Positions 44,558 through 53,740 of a DNA stretch of 64,000 nucleotides are shown one piece after another. Within the stretch, counting starts at the first letter, position 1; every line of letters starts with the position of its first letter. The notes under the pieces are model-generated. The model saw only the letters and a list, made by a program, of their open reading frames with translations, had not been told where the DNA came from and made no database searches. The DNA comes from Acidobacteriaceae bacterium. GTDB taxonomy: Bacteria; Acidobacteriota; Terriglobia; Terriglobales; Acidobacteriaceae. The stretch spans positions 1 through 64,000 of the forward strand of contig PLCO01000053.1 in the NCBI GenBank assembly GCA_003134815.1, in the 5' to 3' direction. The position numbers and the translations under genes were made by a program.

Positions 44558-46270
44558 ATGGCGGTGATAAGAATTGCTGTGAGCTCTGCAAGGCGAAGCG
44601 TTCCACGCGCCCTTTTTGCTGTCGTAGTTCTCTGTCTTTCTGGGCGAGGTTCATGCGCGGTGCCATGCCCTGTTCTTCACCACGGCCCGCCCAACGATGC
44701 TGAAAAAGCCCTGCTGGCCGCCGACTACGCAAAGGCGGAGACCCTCTACCGCGAGGCACTTGCAACAGATCCCTCTAACGCCGCGCTGACCGTCGGCCTC
44801 GTCCATGCGCTGCTCCGCGACCAGAAGGTCCAGGAGGCTGCCGACACGGTTCAAGCCGCTTTGGCCCCGGCGCCGGGGTTGGCAGTGCTGATCACGCTGC
44901 GCGGTGAAGTCGAGTTTCGGCAAGGCGAGCCCTGGATCGCGGCTCAGTCTGCCGACGAGTCATTCAAGCTAGATCCGTGCAACCCCCGTACGCAATTACT
45001 CTTAACGGACTTGTTCCGACTCAGTTCGTTTTATGCTTCGACCCGTTCTCACATTCTTACGGCGCATCAGCTCGATCCCGACGACCCGGAAATTCGCGGA
45101 GAGTGGATGATGACGTTGCCACTCAAGCAGCGCGTTCAGGAGGTCGAGGCTTACCTGAATGAGCCGCGAGGCGATGACGCCGAGGACGTCCGCCACCTGA
45201 GAGATTACCTGGAACACATCCAGAAGCTATCAACCGAGCCGAGGAAACCTTGCAAGTTGGTTTCGCAGATTACAGCCACCCAAATGCCGTTTGTCTACCT
45301 GATGCGCGATGCGACAGACGTTGACGGCTTTGGCCTTGACGTGAAGCTGAATAATCGCAATGCGCGCCTCGAAATTGATACTGGCGCGGGCGGTCTATTG
45401 GTCAGCAGCTCGACTGCGAAACATGCAGGGCTGCTGGCTTTCTCGCAGAACCGGATTGGCGGCATCGGTGACGAAGCAGAAAGAAAGGGCTTTACCGCCT
45501 ACGTCGACTCAATTCGCATCGGTGACCTTGAGTTTCAGAATTGCGCGGTCCAGGTGATAGACGGCCGCTACTTGCCCGGGGACATCGACGGTCTGATCGG
45601 CATGGACGTCTTTTCGCAGTTTCTTGTAACGCTCGACTACCCAATGCGCAAACTATCCCTCGGCCCGCTGCCGCCACGCCCTGGAGAGGAACCAGATTCC
45701 GCCAGCAAATTGAAAACTGACGACGATGACGACGAAGACGATAGCCAGCCGATGGAGAAATCGGCGCAATCCGGACCAGCCGTCCCGCCTGCGAACGCGG
45801 CGGCGGAGAAGCCGCCGTCCCACGGCCCCTTCGATCGGTATATTGCCCCCGAAATGAAGGACTACACGAAGGTCTTTCGAGTGGGGAATCAGTTGATTTT
45901 GCCGGCCGCGCTCAATGCTTCCAAGATCAAACTCTTCATCCTGGACACCGGCTCATGGACGACCACCATTTCACCGCAGGCTGCCCGCGAAGTGACAAAG
46001 GTCTACGGCGATAGTTCTTTCAGGGTAGAGGGGATCGACGGCGGGGTGAACAAGACCTACTTGGCCAACAGAATCATCTTCCGATTCGCAAATCTTTCGC
46101 AACAGGTGAATGGTGTGTTGGCTTTCGACATGTCAAAGATTTCGAAGGACGAAGGGATGGAGATCTCGGGATTGCTCGGCGCAACTACGCTCGACCTGTT
46201 GACGATCCACATCGACTACCGTGACGGCCTCGTCAAGCTCGCCTACGATCCGAAACACGGCTACCATTAG
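44558..46270 (+). CDS. TPR protein with two retropepsin-like aspartyl protease domains
   Basis: A 570-residue exported protein. After a signal peptide (RALFAVVVLCLSGRGSCA) a TPR-like helical region spans about 45-200 (AEKALLAADYAKAETLYREALATDPSN). Two retropepsin-like domains follow, each with an active-site triad: LEIDTGAGGLLVSSSTAKHAGL with IDGLIGMDVFSQF (about 265-370), and FILDTGSWTTTISPQAA with ISGLLGATTLDLL (about 460-560). A charged Asp/Pro-rich linker (KTDDDDDEDDSQP) joins them. Having two DTG lobes in one chain resembles a pepsin arrangement assembled from two retroviral-type halves. Secreted protease role inferred; substrate unknown. Confidence 0.82.
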   Translation: MAVIRIAVSSARRSVPRALFAVVVLCLSGRGSCAVPCPVLHHGPPNDAEKALLAADYAKAETLYREALATDPSNAALTVGLVHALLRDQKVQEAADTVQAALAPAPGLAVLITLRGEVEFRQGEPWIAAQSADESFKLDPCNPRTQLLLTDLFRLSSFYASTRSHILTAHQLDPDDPEIRGEWMMTLPLKQRVQEVEAYLNEPRGDDAEDVRHLRDYLEHIQKLSTEPRKPCKLVSQITATQMPFVYLMRDATDVDGFGLDVKLNNRNARLEIDTGAGGLLVSSSTAKHAGLLAFSQNRIGGIGDEAERKGFTAYVDSIRIGDLEFQNCAVQVIDGRYLPGDIDGLIGMDVFSQFLVTLDYPMRKLSLGPLPPRPGEEPDSASKLKTDDDDDEDDSQPMEKSAQSGPAVPPANAAAEKPPSHGPFDRYIAPEMKDYTKVFRVGNQLILPAALNASKIKLFILDTGSWTTTISPQAAREVTKVYGDSSFRVEGIDGGVNKTYLANRIIFRFANLSQQVNGVLAFDMSKISKDEGMEISGLLGATTLDLLTIHIDYRDGLVKLAYDPKHGYH

Positions 46271-46437
46271 CAATGGCCTTGGGCTTGTGTTTGTCGGCAC
46301 GGTAGACGCTGCATAAGGCCCAATGGGCGAGTCGTTAAGTGCCGTTAATGCGTAATCTACCCTCGCGGATTCTCGGAAAGGCCCTGTGCCATACTGAATC
46401 TGTCTTCGCCTTCCCTCAGGTTCTGGACTCACATCAC

Positions 46438-46917
46438 ATGCCATCCCATCCCAACCCGGAGTTTCTGCGTCGCGCCATCGAGTTGGCCACGCGCAATGTT
46501 CTTACTGGGACAGGCGGACCGTTTGCCGCGGTCATCGTGCGCGACGGCAAAATCGTCGGTGATGGCGCAAACTCCGTCACCCAGACCAACGATCCCACTG
46601 CGCACGCCGAGGTCAACGCCATCCGCGCCGCGGCCAAAGCTCTTGCAACCTTTTCGCTCGCCGGCTGCGAACTCTATACCAGTTGCGAGCCCTGCCCGAT
46701 GTGCCTCTCTGCGGCATATTGGGCGCGGCTTGATGCTGTCTACTATGGAGCCAGCGCCGCCGACGCAGCCCGCGCCGGTTTTGACGATGCCTTTCTCTAC
46801 GCCGAGATCCGCAAAGACTCGAGCCAGCGCAAACTCCCCTCAACGCAATTGCTCAGCGACGAAGCATGGGCCAGTTTCGCCGCCTGGATCGCTGCGCCAA
46901 ATAAGGTCGAGTATTAA
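46438..46917 (+). CDS. Nucleoside/guanine deaminase, CMP/dCMP deaminase family
   Basis: A 159-residue zinc deaminase. The zinc and proton-shuttle motif is DPTAHAEVNAIRAAA (H-A-E) and the second zinc motif is TSCEPCPMCLSAAYWARL (P-C-x-x-C). The C-terminal part (GFDDAFLYAEIRKDSSQRKLP) resembles GuaD-type guanine deaminases more than tRNA adenosine deaminase TadA. I start at ATG 46438; the track start 99 bases upstream has no homology. It may deaminate guanine to xanthine. Confidence 0.88.
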   Translation: MPSHPNPEFLRRAIELATRNVLTGTGGPFAAVIVRDGKIVGDGANSVTQTNDPTAHAEVNAIRAAAKALATFSLAGCELYTSCEPCPMCLSAAYWARLDAVYYGASAADAARAGFDDAFLYAEIRKDSSQRKLPSTQLLSDEAWASFAAWIAAPNKVEY

Positions 46918-47045
46918 CGCTGCATCCTTATTGAGTGGCGCGCATCCTTGACCCCGCGCCGTCACAGTGCGTATGCTTCGAGCGTTTACGCCAGAGAATC
47001 GAATCTGTGAATCGCATCTAAATTCACGCCGCAAGGGGAGCCCGC

Positions 47046-49496
47046 ATGAGCACCGCCGCCACGGCCGCAACTCCCATCACGAGCGTCGGAAGTAGGCCGC
47101 GTCTCGTTCGCCGTGCCGCCGTTCTCGGCGCCGGAACCATGGGCTCCCGCATCGCCGCGCATCTGGCCAACGCAGGAATCCCTGTTCTTCTCCTCGATCT
47201 TTCTGCGAAACCTGGGACTTCGGAGCGATCGCTGGCCGTCAACGCCGTTGAAGCCCTCGCAAAATCCAAGCCCGCTGCCTTCTTTGAATCTTCGCGCGCA
47301 GCGCTCATCACTCCCGGCACGTTCGACGACGATCTGCCCAAACTCTCAGAGTGCGACTGGATCATCGAAGCGGTTGCCGAAAACCTTGAAATCAAAACCG
47401 CGCTGCTGACCCGCGTCCTTCCTCATCTCGCTCCGCATGCGCTTCTCACCACCAACACCTCCGGCCTGCCCATATCGCAAATCGCGTCAGTATTGCCAGT
47501 CCAAATCCAGGAAAAATTCTTCGGCACGCACTTCTTCAATCCCCCGCGCTACATGCGCCTGCTCGAAGTCATCCCCACCGCCGATTCTGATCCCGCTGCC
47601 GTCGCCGCATTCTCCGCATTCGCCGATCTCCACCTCGGCAAGCAGGTCGTCTTTGCGCGCGACACGCCGAACTTCATCGCCAATCGCATCGGCATTGCCG
47701 GCATGTTCAACGCCGCCAACCTCATGCTCGAGCAGGGACTCTCAATCGAAGAGGTCGACGCGCTTACCGGCCCCGCCATCGGCTGGCCGCGCACTGGAAC
47801 CTTCCGCCTCGCCGACCTCGTCGGCATCGACATCCTCGCCCACGTAGCTGCCAACTTCCCCCAGGGCGTCACAGGCGGTAAATTCTCGTCCATCCTCGAC
47901 GAGTTGATCAAGCGCGGCTGTCTGGGGGACAAATCCGGTCAGGGTTTCTACAAGAAGATCCGCAGTGCAGATGGTAAAGACGAGCGCCTCGTCCTCGATC
48001 TCTCCACATTCGAATACCGCCCCGCCGTCAAGCCCGCGCTGCCTTCGCTCGACATGGCGAAAAACGCTGCGACACTTCCCGAGCGCCTGCGCATGCTGCT
48101 TGCGAACAACCCGGCAAAAGACAGGGCCGCGGCCTTCCTCTGGCCCTTTCTCTCTTCGCTCTGGAACTTCGCTGCCGATCGCATCGGCGAGGTCGCCGAC
48201 GGTGCTCCGTCCATCGACACCGCCATGCGCGCCGGCTTCAACTGGGAACTAGGCCCCTTTGAAATGTGGGATGCGGCCAGTGTCGCCGAATCCGTCGCCC
48301 GCATGAAGGCTCTCGGCCTTCCCGTCGGCGCACCCGTTGAAAAACTTCTCGCGGCTTCGCGCACAAGCTGGTACTCGCCTGATCGCGACGCCTGTTTTCA
48401 GCCGACAACGAATCAACTCATTTCAATTCCCGCCGTCCCCGGTCACGCTCGCGTCGCCGATTTTCGCCGCACCCACAAAGTCATCCGCTCCAACCCCGGC
48501 GCTTCGCTTGTCGACCTCGGCGACGGCATCGCATGCATCGAGCTGCACTCGCTCAAGAACGCCATCGGCGGTGACGTTCTTTCTCTCATCTCCGCCGTTC
48601 TCAATCCGTCCTCCGATGCCGTCCGCGATTTCTCTGCCTTTGTCATCTCCGGCGACCGCGACAACTTCTCCGTCGGCGCTAATCTCATGCAGCTTCTCCT
48701 TGCCGCGCAAGAGGGTGAGTGGGACGAGCTCGCCCGCGTCATTCACAACTTTCAGCAGATGACCGCGGCCATCAAGTTCTGCCCGCGTCCCGTCGTTGCC
48801 GCGCCCTTCGGCCTCACGCTCGGCGGCGGCGCCGAGATCTGCCTACACGCCGCGAGCCGCCAGCCTTACGCAGAGACCTACATTGGCCTCGTTGAAGCCG
48901 GCGTCGGCCTCATCCCCGCCGGCGGCGGGACCAAAGAAATGTTGTTGCGCGCGCTCGACGCAGCCACAGCGCTCGCCCCGCCAGATCCCCGCGACCCGCC
49001 CTCGCGCTTCGCCCAATCCGCCGAGTTCGCCACGGCGCTCAAGCGCTCGCTTGAAACCATCGCAATGGCCAAGGTCTCCAGCTCCGCATCTGAGGCGCGC
49101 TCACTCGGCCTCCTCGCGCCCGCCGACCGCATCACCATGAACCGCGAGCGCCTGCTGCTCGACGCCAGGGCTCAGGCAGCCGCGCTCGCCGAACCTGGCT
49201 ACGCTCCGCCGCAACCACGCACGCAAATCCAGGCTCCAGGCACGGCCGCGCTGGCCACGCTCGAAATGGGAATCTATTTGATGGGCGAAGCCGGCTACGC
49301 ATCCGAACACGACCAAAAGGTCGCTCGTTGGGCCGCGTACATCCTTGCCGGCGGCCGCATTACTCCGGGAACACTCGTCAGCGAGCAGTATTTTCTCGAT
49401 CTCGAGCGCGAAGCCTTTCTCTCCCTCTGCGGCGAGCGCAAGACGCAGGAGCGCATCGCTTTTACCCTCAAAACCGGCAAGCCGCTGCGGAACTGA
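47046..49496 (+). CDS. fadN: 3-hydroxyacyl-CoA dehydrogenase/enoyl-CoA hydratase, FadN type
   Basis: An 816-residue bifunctional beta-oxidation enzyme. The dehydrogenase half comes first (RAAVLGAGTMGSRIAAHLANAG, FGTHFFNPPRYMRLLEVIP, SGQGFYKKI), and a crotonase domain is at the C terminus (SLVDLGDGIACIELHSLKNAIG, FGLTLGGGAEICLHAA, GLIPAGGGTKEMLLRA). This order is that of FadN of Gram-positive bacteria and is opposite to FadB. The partner thiolase lies 1.6 kb downstream, beyond a toxin-antitoxin insertion. SD AGGGGAG precedes the ATG. Confidence 0.92.
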   Translation: MSTAATAATPITSVGSRPRLVRRAAVLGAGTMGSRIAAHLANAGIPVLLLDLSAKPGTSERSLAVNAVEALAKSKPAAFFESSRAALITPGTFDDDLPKLSECDWIIEAVAENLEIKTALLTRVLPHLAPHALLTTNTSGLPISQIASVLPVQIQEKFFGTHFFNPPRYMRLLEVIPTADSDPAAVAAFSAFADLHLGKQVVFARDTPNFIANRIGIAGMFNAANLMLEQGLSIEEVDALTGPAIGWPRTGTFRLADLVGIDILAHVAANFPQGVTGGKFSSILDELIKRGCLGDKSGQGFYKKIRSADGKDERLVLDLSTFEYRPAVKPALPSLDMAKNAATLPERLRMLLANNPAKDRAAAFLWPFLSSLWNFAADRIGEVADGAPSIDTAMRAGFNWELGPFEMWDAASVAESVARMKALGLPVGAPVEKLLAASRTSWYSPDRDACFQPTTNQLISIPAVPGHARVADFRRTHKVIRSNPGASLVDLGDGIACIELHSLKNAIGGDVLSLISAVLNPSSDAVRDFSAFVISGDRDNFSVGANLMQLLLAAQEGEWDELARVIHNFQQMTAAIKFCPRPVVAAPFGLTLGGGAEICLHAASRQPYAETYIGLVEAGVGLIPAGGGTKEMLLRALDAATALAPPDPRDPPSRFAQSAEFATALKRSLETIAMAKVSSSASEARSLGLLAPADRITMNRERLLLDARAQAAALAEPGYAPPQPRTQIQAPGTAALATLEMGIYLMGEAGYASEHDQKVARWAAYILAGGRITPGTLVSEQYFLDLEREAFLSLCGERKTQERIAFTLKTGKPLRN

Positions 49497-49549
49497 TATT
49501 GACGTACGTACGTATGTATGAAAAGATGGCGGTTGAAGGAGAATTACCC

Positions 49550-49918
49550 GTGTATCACGACCCCAAAACAGTTCTCTCGCCCAAAGACAGAGTAAAGTCC
49601 GTGGAAGTGATCTATGACAAAGGGCCGGTTGACCAGAGCTGGTCCGTTGCCCAGATTGAGTGGGATGGTTCGCCTGCCGTCGGCATTCGGTGGAACGGCG
49701 ATAGCGGCAACAGCAAGGGCACTCCCCAGTCGCGGGGAAACCCCGCGTGGTTCATAGTGCCTGAGGAACTCGAAGAAGCCATTCTGGAAGCCGCCAAAAA
49801 GAAAGATAGGGAAACGCAGACGGCCTTGGTTGAGGGTTATCGCCAGATGGCCTCTGACCGGGCTCGTGAAATTGAAGCAGCGGAGTGGACGGAGGCGCTG
49901 ATTGGCGACATCGATTGA
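49550..49918 (+). CDS. Putative MazF antitoxin: WDG-type N-terminal domain with MazE-like tail
   Basis: A 122-residue protein. The first 80 residues form a compact domain (VAQIEWDGSPAVGIRWNGDS...SRGNPAWFIVPEELEEAILE) whose family I know only as hypothetical proteins. It carries no AbrB or ribbon-helix-helix signature. The last 40 residues (LVEGYRQMASDRAREIEAAEWTEALIGDID) resemble the C-terminal, toxin-binding tail of MazE antitoxins. The start GTG 49550 has AAGGAG 8 bases upstream; the track start at 49328 lies inside fadN. It overlaps the MazF gene by 17 bp. I infer an antitoxin with an unusual N-terminal domain. Confidence 0.7.
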   Translation: MYHDPKTVLSPKDRVKSVEVIYDKGPVDQSWSVAQIEWDGSPAVGIRWNGDSGNSKGTPQSRGNPAWFIVPEELEEAILEAAKKKDRETQTALVEGYRQMASDRAREIEAAEWTEALIGDID

Positions 49919-50243
49919 GCGTGGAGATGTCTACTGGCTGAATTTTGAACCCAGCCTCGGCGGAGAGATTAAGAAGGTACGGCCTGCGATCGTGCTGTCA
50001 AACAATGCTGCAAACACCCATCTAAACCGGGTTCAGGTTGTTCCAATCACTTCAAATGCCGATCGCCTTTATCCAGGCGAGGCATTCATAACCCTTAACG
50101 CCGAAAAACGAAAAGCGATGGGCGACCAATTGACGACAGCGAGCAAGCAGCGAATTGGCAGAAGGATCGGAGCGCTTAGCGCTGAGGACATGGGCCGGGT
50201 AGAAGACGCGATTTTGCTCCAACTGGGCCTCGTTCGCCCCTGA
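49902..50243 (+). CDS. mazF: MazF/PemK-type endoribonuclease toxin
   Basis: A 113-residue toxin of the CcdB/PemK fold. RGDVYWLNFEPSLGGEIKKVRPAIVLSNN contains the conserved GEIKKVRPAIVL and LNRVQVVPITSNADRLYPGEAFI the second half of the RNA-binding face; SKQRIGRRIGALSAEDMGRVEDAI is the usual C terminus. Residues expected for catalysis (Arg of KKVRP and Thr of PITS) are present. A TTG start is used with GGAGG 6 bases upstream, inside the antitoxin gene. It should cleave mRNA at a short motif that cannot be predicted. Confidence 0.9.
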   Translation: MATSIERGDVYWLNFEPSLGGEIKKVRPAIVLSNNAANTHLNRVQVVPITSNADRLYPGEAFITLNAEKRKAMGDQLTTASKQRIGRRIGALSAEDMGRVEDAILLQLGLVRP

Positions 50244-50252
50244 GATGATCCC

Positions 50253-50870
50253 ATGGTTGGCATTCCGCTCAAATCGTCCATCTCTTTTCTTGGCGCGTTT
50301 CTCTTTGCCTGCGTTCCAATCTCCGCGCACCAGTCGTCCCCTCCGAATTCGCTCGTCGAGTACGGCCAGATCATGTTCGACGGCCACTCAACCCCCTACG
50401 TCATTCGCCACCTTCCCATCAGCTCGTTTCCCGATCTGCCGCCCGCCATACAAACGGAACTTAGCGTCCGCGGCTGTCTCATTCCGCAAACCTACGAGGC
50501 CCACCGCCCTGAGAATGTCGTCCACGCCAGCCTTGAGCAGCCCGGTTCCTCTGATTGGGCCGTCCTCTGCTCCGCGCAGGGCACCGTCTCTTTGCTGGTC
50601 TTTTTTGGCAGCGGCTCCGGCCGGCCTTTCACGCTGGCCTCGGCCCCCGAAACCGAGCGCCTTCAGTCGCACGATCCCAGCGGCGTTCTCGGCTTCAACT
50701 GGGGCATCGACCCCGCATCGCCAGGGGATGTCCACGACGCGCAACTCGGTATGCTCCATCCGCCGCCGCGCCTCGACCACGATGCCCTCGCCGATACGCT
50801 CGTCGATCGCCACACCGTCTATCACTTCTATCTGAAGAGTGCCTGGATCGTGCTCGAGATTCGGGACTGA
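50253..50870 (+). CDS. Secreted protein of unknown function
   Basis: A 205-residue protein with a signal peptide (SSISFLGAFLFACVPISAHQ) and no recognised domain. It has two Cys residues (RGCLIP and AVLCSAQG) that could form a disulfide and a Phe/Gly-rich segment (LLVFFGSGSGRPF). It lies 10 bp after mazF and before the 15-bp tandem array and fadA. Codon use looks like that of its neighbours. Function unknown. Confidence 0.65.
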   Translation: MVGIPLKSSISFLGAFLFACVPISAHQSSPPNSLVEYGQIMFDGHSTPYVIRHLPISSFPDLPPAIQTELSVRGCLIPQTYEAHRPENVVHASLEQPGSSDWAVLCSAQGTVSLLVFFGSGSGRPFTLASAPETERLQSHDPSGVLGFNWGIDPASPGDVHDAQLGMLHPPPRLDHDALADTLVDRHTVYHFYLKSAWIVLEIRD

Positions 50871-50910
50871 ACGATATTCGGGACTGAATGATGATGCCTG
50901 GCCCGAGCCG

Positions 50911-51060
50911 CCCAAGACTCGTTCGCCCAAGACTCGTGCGCCCAAGACTCGTGCGTCCAAGACTCGTGCGTCCAAGACTCGTGCGCTCAAGAATCGTGCG
51001 CCCAAGACTCGTGCGCTCAAGAATCGTGCGCCCAAGACTCGTGCGCCGTAGAATCGTGGA
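50911..51060. repeat. Ten-unit 15-bp tandem array before fadA
   Basis: Ten 15-bp units with consensus CCCAAGACTCGTGCG fill exactly 150 bp and end 1 bp before the fadA ribosome site (GGAG TAGCGC ATG). Two variant units (CTCAAGAATCGTGCG) alternate with the consensus in the second half, and the last unit is diverged. Because 15 is a multiple of 3, frames stay open, which creates shadow ORFs with 5-residue repeats. Confidence 0.92.
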
Positions 51061-51070
51061 GGAGTAGCGC

Positions 51071-52255
<1,185 letters not shown>

Positions 52256-52273
52256 ACCGCAGGCGTTTTGTCG

Positions 52274-52301
52274 CTGACCCCTGACACCTGATCCCTGACA
52301 A
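52274..52301. repeat. Heptanucleotide array (CTGACNC) between fadA and the M48 gene
   Basis: Four 7-bp units (CTGACCC, CTGACAC, CTGATCC, CTGACAA) lie in the short convergent gap and touch the stop codon of the M48 gene. Confidence 0.7.
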
Positions 52302-53693
52302 CTAGTTTTTGAAGAACTCCCCATGCCCTCCGTTCACCCACGGATCGTAGTGCAGGGCAAACTCAGCACGGTGTTGCGTGCTGGGATGGTCATAGAGCCA
52401 GAATTCGATGAATGGATTCGGATTTGGATCTTCCAGCCACGATTGGCCCAGCGCATTAAACGCGGCGACCGCCGTCTTTTGCGGGTCCGGTACGATCCCA
52501 TGGATCGCCTCCTGCCCGAATACATCGGCCTGGTGCTCAAAGTGGCGGCTGACGGCGTTGCTCACAGGCTGCAAGAGAAAACTCGCGATCGAGATCGAAA
52601 ACAGCAGCACAACCAGTCCAGTCCGCGACGAAAGCTGCGGGGCTCCGACAGAGAAGTCTTTATCCGCGGTGTGCAATTCGCTCATGCCCCAGCGCGCTCC
52701 AAACCGCCGCACTATCCACGCCGCAAACGCTGCGCACATCCAGTACAGGAAGAACAAGCCCACGGCGGACAATGCGAATCCCTTGGGAATGTGATGCAGC
52801 ACGTAGTGCCCGCTCTCGTGCCCGAATACGAACAACACTTCATCGTCTGGCAGTTGGTCCGTCGCCGTATCCCACATCACGTACCGCTTGGTCGCGCCCA
52901 TCCCCGCCACAAATGCGTTGATCCCCGTGTACTTCGCGCTGGCTTCCAGCAGATACATTCGGTCCGGCGGAATGTCGATCCCCGTCCGCGCCACCACCGT
53001 CTCGAGCTTTGCCACCAGCGCCGCGTGATTCTTCGCGAGCGGTTCTTGCTTGAAAAAAAGTGGCACAACCAGCGGCTCAATAAAAGAGAGGACCGCCAGA
53101 ATCGGCAGTGTCACCGCCCAGATGCCGAGCCAGTAGCGCCGCGGCCAGCGCCGTACAATCCAGTTGAAAAGCAGCAGAATCGGCACGCCGATCGCGATCG
53201 TCAGCCCCAACGTCTTGCCCACATCGCCAAGCCAGCCGCCCCATTCCTGCACGCTGATTCCGTAACTGCGTTCATAGTGCTGGCCGATCCAATCCAGCGG
53301 CAGCCCGGCCAGTGCGTCGATGATCAGGTACGCCGCAAAGAAGGCCGCTCCCTGAATCCAGCGCCGATTCGAAATTCGTTGCGTCCAGCGCTCCAGGGCC
53401 GCCCACGCGCGCGTCGCAAGCAGCAGCCACACGAATACAATGCTCCAGACCGATCCCGCGATATTCAGGATGTTGCGGATGCGGCTGATGCTGATCGCCT
53501 TGACCAGCTTGTCCGGCGGCAGCGAATAAGCCTGTTGCGGGCTCGTCAAAACCACAGCGCGCTTCAGAGCCGGCGCTGCCGGCGTATCTGTGCTCTGCGC
53601 GGCAAGCATTTGCGGACTCATTCCAGCCAGCAACGCGCCAACCAGCAACGGGGCCGAGCAGACAATCAACCGCACGAACCGTCTAATTCTCAA
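52302..53693 (-). CDS. M48-family (Ste24-like) membrane zinc metallopeptidase
   Basis: A protein of about 463 residues with a signal segment (VRLIVCSAPLLVGALLAG), several membrane helices (IAGSVWSIVFVWLLLA, GAAFFAAYLIIDALAGL, TIAIGVPILLLFNWIV, WAVTLPILAVLSFIE) and the zinc site VLFVFGHESGHYVLHHI (HExxH), with a later Glu ligand region (RHFEHQADVFGQEAI). The layout follows CAAX protease 1/Ste24. The start is moved to the TTG at 53693, after GGGAGA, because the track start overlaps the divergent gene. Likely role: membrane protein quality control. Confidence 0.85.
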   Translation of the reverse strand: MRIRRFVRLIVCSAPLLVGALLAGMSPQMLAAQSTDTPAAPALKRAVVLTSPQQAYSLPPDKLVKAISISRIRNILNIAGSVWSIVFVWLLLATRAWAALERWTQRISNRRWIQGAAFFAAYLIIDALAGLPLDWIGQHYERSYGISVQEWGGWLGDVGKTLGLTIAIGVPILLLFNWIVRRWPRRYWLGIWAVTLPILAVLSFIEPLVVPLFFKQEPLAKNHAALVAKLETVVARTGIDIPPDRMYLLEASAKYTGINAFVAGMGATKRYVMWDTATDQLPDDEVLFVFGHESGHYVLHHIPKGFALSAVGLFFLYWMCAAFAAWIVRRFGARWGMSELHTADKDFSVGAPQLSSRTGLVVLLFSISIASFLLQPVSNAVSRHFEHQADVFGQEAIHGIVPDPQKTAVAAFNALGQSWLEDPNPNPFIEFWLYDHPSTQHRAEFALHYDPWVNGGHGEFFKN

Positions 53694-53740
53694 TCCTGTT
53701 CTCCCTTTGCCCGCCCATTCTGCGAGAATCGAACAAACAC

